Virus record (IMG/VR): IMGVR_UViG_3300031862_000550
Span: 1-27,979 of that record
Source: a virus
DNA: 27,979 nucleotides
Strand: one strand, 5' to 3'
Shown here: piece by piece, positions 1-6,629 of the stretch
Layout: the number at the start of each line of letters is the position of its first letter
How positions within the stretch are numbered: position 1 is the stretch's first letter
The notes under the pieces: generated by a model
What the model was told of the DNA's origin: nothing
Seen by the model: only the letters and a program-made list of their open reading frames with translations
Databases searched by the model: none
Made by a program: the position numbers and the translations under genes

Positions 1-43
1 GGCACATACTCAACATCATTAAGACTAAAATAATCTTCTTCAT
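1..43 (-). CDS. Partial secreted or lipoprotein-like protein (signal peptide only)
   Basis: The ATG at 41-43 overlaps the TGA of the gene before it (ATGA). Only 14 codons remain in the window; they read MKKIILVLMMLSMC, a Lys-Lys start followed by a hydrophobic stretch and a Cys. This looks like a Sec or lipoprotein signal peptide. It follows small late phage genes, so a lysis or spanin-like lipoprotein is possible, but the body of the protein is outside the window and nothing more can be said. Confidence 0.55.
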   Translation of the reverse strand, partial: MKKIILVLMMLSMC

Positions 44-207
44 ACCCTCTCCTTATCAAACAAAGCCAATTTATCGCCTATTTCCTTTAACCTTTGTTCA
101 ATCTCTGCGTCAATAGAGCCATTCACACGCTTATCAATATTAAAAGTGCGTTCCTTGATTACCTGAATATCAGCAAATAGTTGCTGGTGTTGCTCGCAAA
201 AGTTCAT
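40..207 (-). CDS. Small charged helical protein, 55 aa
   Basis: The start at 207 (MNFCEQHQQLF...) is chosen because GAGGAGAGGAA sits directly upstream; a longer reading from 249 would ignore this site. The product is predicted to be almost wholly helical, with one Cys near the N-terminus and alternating charged residues (EIEQRLKEIGDKLALFDKE). It resembles the N-terminal coiled-coil part of XhlA-type hemolysin-associated phage proteins but lacks their C-terminal membrane segment. It overlaps both neighbours by ATGA, so it is probably translationally coupled. Function unknown. Confidence 0.65.
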   Translation of the reverse strand: MNFCEQHQQLFADIQVIKERTFNIDKRVNGSIDAEIEQRLKEIGDKLALFDKERV

Positions 208-260
208 TTCCTCTCCTCTACTTCTCCGAGAAAACCCTCCTGCTTGCATTCGTGTGTCAT
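204..260 (-). CDS. Mini-cistron, 18 aa, coupled to the next gene
   Basis: ATG at 258-260 is preceded by GGCGGAG at a good distance and the frame runs 18 codons (MTHECKQEGFLGEVEERK) to a TGA that overlaps the next ATG (ATGA). It contains the SD of the next gene within its coding sequence. It may be a real micro-protein or simply a device that couples translation. An ancestral fusion with the 55-aa gene, separated by a one-base shift, is also possible. Confidence 0.35.
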   Translation of the reverse strand: MTHECKQEGFLGEVEERK

Positions 261-308
261 AATTACTCCGCCTTTTCTATTGCTTCATCCAACCTTTTGG
301 CTCAACAT

Positions 309-479
309 CTATACCACTTTTTCCAAATTTTCAATCTTAGCCAGTTTTTCATTTATTACCGCAAGTTCTTTTTCGAGTTGTTCTTTCCTTCTTTGAAGTT
401 GTGTCTTATCCTCTTTGGTTATTTTCGGTGCGGTATCTGTAAATTCATAAAGACTGCCTACAATTTTTTTTACTTCCAT
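309..479 (-). CDS. Small coiled-coil protein, 56 aa
   Basis: The start ATG at 477-479 follows GGAGGTAAGTT, a strong ribosome binding site that lies over the stop codon of the upstream gene. The product (MEVKKIVGSLYEFTDT...) ends in a Lys/Glu-rich heptad-like helix (RRKEQLEKELAVINEKLAKIEN) that should form a coiled coil. It stands in the run of small genes after the glycosyltransferase. No family was recognised; a chaperone or structural accessory protein is possible. Confidence 0.7.
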   Translation of the reverse strand: MEVKKIVGSLYEFTDTAPKITKEDKTQLQRRKEQLEKELAVINEKLAKIENLEKVV

Positions 480-482
480 AAC

Positions 483-653
483 TTACCTCCTTTTTGATGA
501 TACATTCACGCCGTTTAATCTTATGATGATACTTCCGTCCTCGCACCTTACCACCTGCGGGGGATTAGGAACTACTACAATATTTTCTTTATCAAGAAAT
601 TCTTTTAATATCTCCGCTGGGTTTCTTTTTTCATTGTCTTTTGGGTCAAACAT
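483..653 (-). CDS. Small phage protein, 56 aa, unknown function
   Basis: ATG at 651-653 begins inside the end of the glycosyltransferase gene (8-nt overlap). The product starts MFDPKDNEKRNPAEILKEFL, then a proline-rich turn (VVVPNPPQVVRCEDGS) and a short beta-rich tail ending in KRR. Its last codons form the AAAAGGAGGTAA that serves as SD for the next gene, so the two are translated in series. No family recognised. Confidence 0.7.
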   Translation of the reverse strand: MFDPKDNEKRNPAEILKEFLDKENIVVVPNPPQVVRCEDGSIIIRLNGVNVSSKRR

Positions 654-1260
654 TTTGTTCCTTTCTTATGTGTTGGCAAATCACATCTCCATCCATATAA
701 AGTTTATAACCTGACTTTTGAGCGTTCTCCCCGAATTTTGCGGTGATGCCTTTATAAATATTCTTGCCGTCGCCGTCTTTTATAAATTCCTCTAATCCAT
801 CCTCAAATTTTATCTTTTCCAACACTTCTCTTTTTATGAGCATACATCCTAAAGGAGACATATCAACCTCAACAATACCCTTTTCTGGCGCGTAGTAATG
901 ACAAAGTTTATCGCCATTCCATCTTGCCGCTATCCATTTTTTATCGTTAGCCATAAGCGACCAGCCAGAGATTATGTCCTTATCTCTTGACAAAAGTGTC
1001 TCAAGGGCATTTAAGGGAAGAACGGTATCACTATCAACCATAAGAAAATGTGTTGAGTCCGTTCCTAACACCGCCTTTCTCATCTCGTTCCTGTTCCTCA
1101 CCGAATTAAGGGTTTTATTCTTCGGGGGCAATGAGTCTAACTGTAAGGGGTTTAATTGGTGTATGATTATTGCCCTATCGGTAAAAGTCTGCCTTCTTAA
1201 TGCCTCGTAACAGGCTCTTTCAATATAATCCTTTATGGGAACAAGAATAGTTACTTTCAT
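646..1260 (-). CDS. GT-A fold glycosyltransferase, GT2-like
   Basis: The 204-residue product begins with the beta strand VTILVPIKDYIERACYEALRRQ typical of GT-A enzymes and has a DSD motif at residues 76-78 (FLMVDSDTVLP) that would bind the metal and nucleotide sugar. A second region (DMSPLGCMLIKREVLEKI) matches the acceptor-side part seen in phage GT2-like proteins. It is short, so it is probably a cytosolic single-domain enzyme acting on a virion or cell-surface acceptor. It lies in the structural region behind the fiber-like gene, which makes virion glycosylation possible. The specific sugar cannot be told. Confidence 0.8.
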   Translation of the reverse strand: MKVTILVPIKDYIERACYEALRRQTFTDRAIIIHQLNPLQLDSLPPKNKTLNSVRNRNEMRKAVLGTDSTHFLMVDSDTVLPLNALETLLSRDKDIISGWSLMANDKKWIAARWNGDKLCHYYAPEKGIVEVDMSPLGCMLIKREVLEKIKFEDGLEEFIKDGDGKNIYKGITAKFGENAQKSGYKLYMDGDVICQHIRKEQNV

Positions 1261-1295
1261 ACTGCATCCTTTGCTACCGCTACTTTTGTTATCAC
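1257..1295 (-). CDS. Candidate 12-aa leader mini-cistron before the glycosyltransferase
   Basis: GTG at 1293-1295 follows AGGAGGAAGT and the frame encodes MITKVAVAKDAV, ending in a TGA that overlaps the glycosyltransferase ATG. The glycosyltransferase itself has only a weak GGA upstream, so coupled re-initiation from this mini-cistron would explain its translation. It is too short for any family assignment. Confidence 0.3.
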   Translation of the reverse strand: MITKVAVAKDAV

Positions 1296-1307
1296 ACTTC
1301 CTCCTTG

Positions 1308-2099
1308 TTATTGAACGTATAAAATTCCCGTGTTTGTATCAACATAAAATACTCCCGTTGTGTTAATGGTTGCAGGTGCTCCTGCTCCACTTTGAAGTCC
1401 AGAAAATGTCGCACCTCCATTTGAAACCAAGTCTGCATACTGAATAGTTAATTGCTGACCGCCCCAATCAAGAGTTTCATAATTAGTTCCCTCAAAATGA
1501 AGTGCACCAAGAGAATTTATGGCGTAAGTGCCGTCACATAACCCCAGAGTGCGAGTCCCATCTCCAAGTCCTGTTAAATTATACCCAGCCGCATCTATAT
1601 TTGAAGTCCACGGGGTTTGAGAACCACTGCCACAAGATTGCCAAGACAAATTTCCATAGCCGTCATTGTAAAGATAACCATTACTATCGTATGGATAACT
1701 GTGTCCAGCCCAATTCTCTGCTGAACCTGCACTATCGGCATAACTTGCGTTATACGCATAGTCGGCATATTCAACTACGTTGTCATAATCGGTATCGTAG
1801 ACTGATTTGCACATATCGCCGCCGCCTCCTTGCAGAATCCAACTATTTGTAGATTCACAATAATAAATCCTTTGACCAGAAGGAGCATCATCTTTAGCAT
1901 AGATCTCCCCTTGGATACACGTAGCAGGTAAAGTATTACTATGCCGTAGGCCTCTACGATAATAATAATCTGGCTTACGTGTATGAGGATTTAGTATTGT
2001 TTCAAAGTGAGATAGTGGTGGTGGAGGATCTGCCAAAGAAAACTTAAGAGAACTAGTCAGAAATAAAAATACTCCTAAAAATATCCTATGACACTTCAT
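1308..2099 (-). CDS. Secreted fiber or spike-like protein with signal peptide
   Basis: The 263-residue product has a clear Sec signal (MKCHRIFLGVFLFLTSSLKFSLA, cleavage probably after SLA), then a proline turn. The middle (about 95-130) carries YDTDYDNVVEYADYAYNASY-type repeats with YADSAGSAENW, the pattern common in trimeric phage tail fibers and host surface fibers. The C-terminal half is Gly/Ser/Thr-rich with short strand repeats. Its start overlaps the stop of the upstream gene (TAATG) and GAGGTG is the likely SD. Tail fibers normally lack signal peptides, so it may instead be displayed on the cell surface. It lies just before a glycosyltransferase that could modify it. Confidence 0.65.
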   Translation of the reverse strand: MKCHRIFLGVFLFLTSSLKFSLADPPPPLSHFETILNPHTRKPDYYYRRGLRHSNTLPATCIQGEIYAKDDAPSGQRIYYCESTNSWILQGGGGDMCKSVYDTDYDNVVEYADYAYNASYADSAGSAENWAGHSYPYDSNGYLYNDGYGNLSWQSCGSGSQTPWTSNIDAAGYNLTGLGDGTRTLGLCDGTYAINSLGALHFEGTNYETLDWGGQQLTIQYADLVSNGGATFSGLQSGAGAPATINTTGVFYVDTNTGILYVQ

Positions 2100-2347
2100 T
2101 AAAACACCTCATAGTAGTATTTATAAGTTAATTCTTCTCTAAGCCCCCAATAAGTCACGTAATTTTCCTCTCCCCGGTAATATCGATAAGTGCCATTAGC
2201 AGTATTCTCCTTTAGGATATAAAATGCCCCTTTCCTGTTGATATAACCATTATAAATGATAGTTTCGTCTCCAGCCTTCGGAAGACGATCAGAGACAAAA
2301 TACCCCTGCACCAGAAAGTGCATATAAGCAAGATCATTTAGGGTCAT
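2099..2347 (-). CDS. Small structural-region protein, 82 aa, Tyr-rich
   Basis: MTLNDLAYMHFLVQGYFVSD is followed by a beta-rich, strongly tyrosine-rich segment (TYRYYRGEENYVTYWG, YKYYYEVF). It lies between the coiled-coil protein and the secreted fiber gene and overlaps the latter by one base. Such position and composition suit a tail or baseplate accessory protein, but no family was recognised. Confidence 0.65.
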   Translation of the reverse strand: MTLNDLAYMHFLVQGYFVSDRLPKAGDETIIYNGYINRKGAFYILKENTANGTYRYYRGEENYVTYWGLREELTYKYYYEVF

Positions 2348-2379
2348 CGCCGCTCCTTAAGTTTCTTTCTATTCTTTTT

Positions 2380-2814
2380 CTAACTTTTTTTTAACTCTCT
2401 CAGATTAGTTAGAATCTTGTCTTTATAGGTCCTTTCATTTTCTTTTAAAGTAGTTTCTCTCTCTTCAAGTTTACGAATCTTAACCTTCATTTGGTCTTCC
2501 AGGTCCTTTAAAGCCCTGTCTCTAGCCATACAAGACCTCTCGAACTCATCTTTTGCCCTGACAAACTTTGCTTCTTTGTCCGCAATAACCTCCAAATCAG
2601 TTTTAATCTTATTCGTTAAGGCAACCACATCCTCAATCTTTTTTACAGCTGCCTCTCTCTTAACTACATCGGCTTCCCGGATATCTAAATCTGCACACCG
2701 CTTAGCAAATGCATCCCTGTCTCTAGCTTGTGCTGCTTTCTCATCATCCACTTTCTTAAGACGCACCACTAACATATCGTAAAGGTCACGAATCGCTTTA
2801 AGTATCTCCTGCAT
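2380..2814 (-). CDS. Long coiled-coil protein, 144 aa
   Basis: Nearly the whole product is a charged heptad pattern (LKKVDDEKAAQARDRDAF, KREAAVKKIEDVV, KIRKLEERETTLKENE) without Pro or Gly breaks after residue 10, so it should be one long coiled coil. It lies in the head-to-tail part of the structural operon, after the adaptor gene. A tail-associated rod or chaperone is conceivable, but coiled coils are not diagnostic. Confidence 0.75.
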   Translation of the reverse strand: MQEILKAIRDLYDMLVVRLKKVDDEKAAQARDRDAFAKRCADLDIREADVVKREAAVKKIEDVVALTNKIKTDLEVIADKEAKFVRAKDEFERSCMARDRALKDLEDQMKVKIRKLEERETTLKENERTYKDKILTNLRELKKS

Positions 2815-2829
2815 TTATCCCTCCCTGGT

Positions 2830-3447
2830 TTAGGCCTCCTCTACATGAGTAGGCAATTCCTTAACCATATATTGAGCATCCATTACATCTATCCCCGCCT
2901 TGGCCAATGCCAATTTTTTATCAGCTAATTTATTAGAATCCTCGTCGTAATCGGAATAATAAGTATATTTAGCAAGGTCCTTTATAATTTCTATCTCCGG
3001 CGCACTCCCATAGAAAGTATCAGATAAAGAAACATCGGATTCGTCTTTAAAATGTTCAACATAAATAGTCTTGGTCTCTTCGGCAGTCTTGTCAAAATAT
3101 ATCGTATTGCCAATAATCCAGTAGTAACTGGGATTGCCTTTAATAGTAGTATTTAACTCGTTGTAATTACTGCCATGATAACGCAAAATCCTAGTCCTTT
3201 TACCATCTACCTTATAGTAAACCCCATCTTCTCTTTCGGAAATAAAATCAGCCGGTAATGAGACATAATTGGTATCAATAGTTAAAGTCAACTCTGCGGT
3301 AGTTACGATCTTCCTGGACTTGGCAAAAGTGGCGAATCTGCGGATAGCGCCTTTTATACAGGTCAAAATCACAGAAAGCACCGTATCATCAGAAGAGTCC
3401 AAAGCCATCTCTTCAATCATTTCATCGCGAATCTCCGATATTAGCAT
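2830..3447 (-). CDS. Head-tail adaptor-like protein
   Basis: The 205-residue product starts MLISEIRDEMIEEMALDSSD, the helical opening typical of phage adaptor/connector proteins that seal the portal. The middle shows VSLPADFISEREDGVYYKVDG, a LPADF motif seen in this class, followed by beta strands and a helical C-terminus with DYDEDSNKLADKKLALAKAG. Its place two genes after the capsid protein agrees with a head-completion role. Start overlaps the upstream stop (TAATG). Assignment rests on motif and position, not on an alignment. Confidence 0.65.
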   Translation of the reverse strand: MLISEIRDEMIEEMALDSSDDTVLSVILTCIKGAIRRFATFAKSRKIVTTAELTLTIDTNYVSLPADFISEREDGVYYKVDGKRTRILRYHGSNYNELNTTIKGNPSYYWIIGNTIYFDKTAEETKTIYVEHFKDESDVSLSDTFYGSAPEIEIIKDLAKYTYYSDYDEDSNKLADKKLALAKAGIDVMDAQYMVKELPTHVEEA

Positions 3448-3716
3448 TATTTCCTTCTCCTTCTCCCAGATTTAACTTTACCTAAAGAACTTGCCCCCGG
3501 AGTCGGACCTGACTCATTTTTTGCTTGTGGGACTTTCTCTATTACTTTCTCAATACTATCCGGATACTTAGCAATAAAACGATCCTCTAAAATAGATTTA
3601 TCTTTATCCCCCTCAACACCAAAACCTGCTACATCTAAAGTCTGACTGGGATTAAGAATAATCCTTTTACTATTCCACGATAAGGTTATAGGATCTGTGC
3701 CTTTATTCCTTAACAT
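3447..3716 (-). CDS. Small head-region protein, 89 aa, basic C-terminus
   Basis: The N-terminal 40 residues look like a small beta fold (LRNKGTDPITLSWNSKRIIL, LNPSQTLDVAGFGV). The tail is proline/serine-rich and ends in KSGRRRRK, a nucleic-acid-like basic patch. It sits between the capsid gene and the adaptor and shares one base with the adaptor start. The beta part would suit a capsid decoration or stabilising protein, but that is inference. Confidence 0.65.
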   Translation of the reverse strand: MLRNKGTDPITLSWNSKRIILNPSQTLDVAGFGVEGDKDKSILEDRFIAKYPDSIEKVIEKVPQAKNESGPTPGASSLGKVKSGRRRRK

Positions 3717-3719
3717 AAT

Positions 3720-3950
3720 CTACCTCCATTTTATCTGCTCGTAGTTCTTCTGGTAAGTCTCAGAGGGCACAAAAATTACCGTGCCTTTAAATTTACAACC
3801 CAAATCAGAAGCAATCTCTTTAGCACCTTGAGCAATATCCTTATTAGAAGCCTCCCGGCGTGCCTCTTTATCTTTTAATGCCTCTTTTAAAAGCAGACCG
3901 CCGGCTTTCTCCTGAGCAGAATTAAATCTTTTAACCTTAAAATCAACCAT
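3720..3950 (-). CDS. Small helical protein after the capsid gene, 76 aa
   Basis: The product MVDFKVKRFNSAQEKAGGLLLKEALKD... is Lys/Glu/Ala-rich and mostly helical, with a short strand-rich end (CKFKGTVIFVPSETYQ). I prefer the ATG at 3948-3950; an in-frame TTG lies two codons upstream. No SD is visible, because the poly-U tail of the capsid terminator ends just before the start codon. Expression therefore needs terminator read-through or a leaderless start. No family recognised. Confidence 0.6.
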   Translation of the reverse strand: MVDFKVKRFNSAQEKAGGLLLKEALKDKEARREASNKDIAQGAKEIASDLGCKFKGTVIFVPSETYQKNYEQIKWR

Positions 3951-3953
3951 ACC

Positions 3954-4014
3954 CAAAAAAAGGCTAAAGGAAGATAGTCCTTGACCTCAAAGCCAAAAAC
4001 TATCCCCTTTAGTC
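3954..4014 (-). terminator. Rho-independent terminator after the major capsid gene
   Basis: On the minus strand CTAAAGGGGATAGT pairs with ACTATCTTCCTTTAG (one- or two-base bulge), followed by CC and seven T. It starts 12 bases after the capsid stop codon, a usual place to raise capsid output over downstream genes. Confidence 0.85.
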
Positions 4015-4025
4015 TTATATTAACC

Positions 4026-5282
4026 TTAGGGAACAGGTGTTTGAGCTGACATCCTGGCAGAAGACTTAAACTTTCGCGCGACAAGGTTGAAATAATATTT
4101 TAAAGTGCCTTCCCAGACGGTCCTATTAGAAGATGACCTCTTGAGGATCCCACCATGAGCATCAGCCTCTAACCAAGCAAAAGGTGTAGACATCTCTGCC
4201 AACGTAAGCGCATCAAAATCAACCATCTGAACATAACCAGACCAGGTATCAAAATCAAGCATTACCCCTACGTTGCCACCCATGAATTCCAGACCTTTCC
4301 ACCCACCAGATAAGACCTCTTTCAAATCAGCAGTCTTCTTCATAGAAGTTAAAAGAGATCCATAGTAAGCAAATAGCCCAGTATTCATAAATATTGTCTT
4401 GGCACCTCCGTAACGAGTAGTCTTTAAGTAAGTGGCAATCATATTCGCCTCGGTTAAGGTGGTAGGGGTGTCGTAAGTAAAAGCGTTTGCATAAGGAGTT
4501 CCAGATCTGGTTAAATTCTGAATCGTAGCAACATTATCACCGTCGTCAATAATCCCAGCCAAACCCATGGCCTCAGCATCATAAGCCTTAGTGATCACTA
4601 TATCGTTTGTCCAAGTTGCTCCAGCTGCTAAGGTTACCCCTGTAGCAGAATCAACAGAAGAAATCAATGCTGTAGAACCGGTGCCAAACTGAATATATTG
4701 CCCAGCGCAAAGATACTCTGTAGCATCTCCACCGGAAGGCGAAGACTCTACTGTTAAAGCTGTAGAATTTGCGCCTGTGCCGTTAGCTTGGCATAATTTA
4801 CCAGTCCCTGCACCATGCAAGATTCGGTTAAGATCGAGCTTAAAATCATCCTTCAAAGCAGTAATTTCAACTGTAAGGATGGATGCGATGGCCTTCACAT
4901 CTCCAGCTTGTGCAGCCTCAATAGCCTGGTCAGTCAACTCCAAGGTGCCAAAAGCATAAGTCATGCTAGTATATGGCTGTCCATAGGCAGCTTTGCCAGA
5001 AAATGGCTCAGTGCCTTCTGCGACAGAATATATACCAGAATGTCTGCCAGTGCGGGCCGCGATGTAGATCGTGTTGTTAGAAATCACTACCCCCACATTC
5101 TTTTTAATCTTCTGAAAAAGCACATTCTCAATAGGTAACTGACTCTGAATGACAGGGATAATGCGTTTCTTCAAAACCGCACTAATGTCGCTGATAGTCA
5201 GACTGCATCCTATTGGGACATCGAATCCCAGTAGTCTGAAAGTTCCTATCAGCAGAAGCAACATAAAAGCAAACTTTTCCAT
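4026..5282 (-). CDS. Major capsid protein, HK97-type
   Basis: The 418-residue product has the head region of HK97-fold capsid proteins of P22-unlike siphovirus/podovirus type: TIYIAARTGRHSGIYSVAEG, then ELTDQAIEAAQAGDVKAI and a helix with the LKDDFKLDLNRILHGAGTG pattern, with a variable Gly/Thr-rich domain in the middle and a strand-rich end. It follows the scaffold gene and is followed by a strong terminator. The ATG at 5282 has an ideal SD (GGAGGTTACT), yet the first 25 residues (MEKFAFMLLLLIGTFRLLGF) are hydrophobic like a signal sequence; family members I know start near TISDISAVLKK. No internal ATG would remove it. Confidence 0.88.
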   Translation of the reverse strand: MEKFAFMLLLLIGTFRLLGFDVPIGCSLTISDISAVLKKRIIPVIQSQLPIENVLFQKIKKNVGVVISNNTIYIAARTGRHSGIYSVAEGTEPFSGKAAYGQPYTSMTYAFGTLELTDQAIEAAQAGDVKAIASILTVEITALKDDFKLDLNRILHGAGTGKLCQANGTGANSTALTVESSPSGGDATEYLCAGQYIQFGTGSTALISSVDSATGVTLAAGATWTNDIVITKAYDAEAMGLAGIIDDGDNVATIQNLTRSGTPYANAFTYDTPTTLTEANMIATYLKTTRYGGAKTIFMNTGLFAYYGSLLTSMKKTADLKEVLSGGWKGLEFMGGNVGVMLDFDTWSGYVQMVDFDALTLAEMSTPFAWLEADAHGGILKRSSSNRTVWEGTLKYYFNLVARKFKSSARMSAQTPVP

Positions 5283-5300
5283 AGTAACCTCCGTCTCTAA

Positions 5301-6395
5301 TTACTTAGTTTTTTGACTTTCCTCAATTAGAGACTTCTCAATCCCTTCCTGGAGTTTATCAAATGTTACTTCTGATGCTTTCTCCCCTCCTTCTCCCCCA
5401 GTTCCGGGAAGAGAAGTGTGTTTAGTCTCAAGGTATTTCTTAAGTTTCGCCTCTCCGTATTTTTGAAGGGCAGCATGCATCTGTCTGCTTACTTCATTCA
5501 CAGTCTTAACAAAATCTTCCTGAGAGGCATATTCTTTCGGATTATCCTTGAGATAGGAAATAACCAGCATCCTCCAGAGTTTTTGACCCGTCTCTGTATC
5601 AAACTCAAGACCACCTTTCTTTGGATCAGTAAAATTCGCCAGGGCCTCATTTAAGACTTGCTGGGCAGCTACTATGGCTTCTTGAGTCTCTTTATCCGTT
5701 ATTTTAATGCCTGTGTCCTTAATGTCCTTATCAGTCTTATCTAACCGAGTCTCTAAAGCCTTAACCTTAGTCTGCAAACCTTTAATTACCTTACCCTCCG
5801 GGGAATCAGGATCTATCCCCTCGAGCAATTTATCCAGGTCTTCTTTAGTGTCCTCGACTACGCCTTCTAAGGTCTTAAGAACTCTATCTAAAACAGCCTC
5901 GTCAGATAACCCCTTTTCAGTCAAACCTACTAGTGCCTTAACCATCTTGGGATTCTTCCGGACTGCATCTGCGAATGTGATGAGGTCCTTGATTTTTTCT
6001 TTCTCTCCCGCAAGCATCTGGGTCTTCTGGGTATAATCCTCATTCAACATAAAACCTTTACGAAGATCTGCCAAACTGACTTTACGACCTTCTCCTAAAT
6101 CCAACTGGAAAGAATCGAAATCGGATTTTTTAACCTTTACTCCTGCGATGTCAATAACCTCACCTTTGTCTTTTTTCTTTGTGATATAATCTTTCTTTTC
6201 CTGTTCGATCCTGGTTGTCTTTGCTTCTTCTGTTTCTCCATCCGAACCCCTGGAAGGTAAAAAATCCTTGAGTAGCTTTTCTTCCTCTGTCTCCTGGAGG
6301 CCCAGCTCCTTCTCTAAATCCGCTGCAGGATCATCCTGAAATAGAATCGGCATACATAAGCCTATGAATTTAAACATCCTTAATAACTTAAACAT
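5301..6395 (-). CDS. Capsid scaffolding protein
   Basis: The 364-residue, very acidic and Lys-rich product is mostly helical. Residues about 110-127 (LRKGFMLNEDYTQKTQML) match the 'L.KGYM..ADYT.KTQ' motif of phage scaffold proteins. The C-terminus is a helix with basic charge that would contact the capsid protein. The gene is directly before the capsid gene and after the portal, as expected. The ATG at 6395 has a perfect AAGGAGGAAGAA SD. Like the capsid protein it opens with a short hydrophobic stretch (MFKLLRMFKFIGLCMPILF), which is not typical of scaffolds. Confidence 0.82.
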   Translation of the reverse strand: MFKLLRMFKFIGLCMPILFQDDPAADLEKELGLQETEEEKLLKDFLPSRGSDGETEEAKTTRIEQEKKDYITKKKDKGEVIDIAGVKVKKSDFDSFQLDLGEGRKVSLADLRKGFMLNEDYTQKTQMLAGEKEKIKDLITFADAVRKNPKMVKALVGLTEKGLSDEAVLDRVLKTLEGVVEDTKEDLDKLLEGIDPDSPEGKVIKGLQTKVKALETRLDKTDKDIKDTGIKITDKETQEAIVAAQQVLNEALANFTDPKKGGLEFDTETGQKLWRMLVISYLKDNPKEYASQEDFVKTVNEVSRQMHAALQKYGEAKLKKYLETKHTSLPGTGGEGGEKASEVTFDKLQEGIEKSLIEESQKTK

Positions 6396-6458
6396 TTCTT
6401 CCTCCTTTTTTCTCTACTGCTGTCTTTCTAAGGCAGCTTGGTAGAATGGTTAATAAAA

Positions 6459-6629
6459 TCACTTCGATCTATTGACTGCCTCTTGGTATGGATTCTGAGG
6501 GATATTTGCTCCATGCCTTCTGGCTTGGTCTAATGCCACTGCTCTCTTTTTGGCAAGTGGCCAGGACTTATGATGTTCTTTTATCACATCCATTATTTTG
6601 CCTACATCGCTGGTCTTTGGTAACGGCAT
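6459..6629 (-). CDS. Small conserved-type phage protein, 56 aa
   Basis: The ATG at 6627-6629 overlaps the portal stop (TAATG) and follows GGAGGTAAGTA. The product MPLPKTSDVGKIMDVIKEHH carries a helix with WPLAKKRAVALDQARRHGA, similar in pattern to the short 'HPHKQAVAIALSQARK'-like proteins often found near portal and scaffold genes in phages. Function is unknown. About 60 bases without a gene separate it from the scaffold gene. Confidence 0.7.
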   Translation of the reverse strand: MPLPKTSDVGKIMDVIKEHHKSWPLAKKRAVALDQARRHGANIPQNPYQEAVNRSK

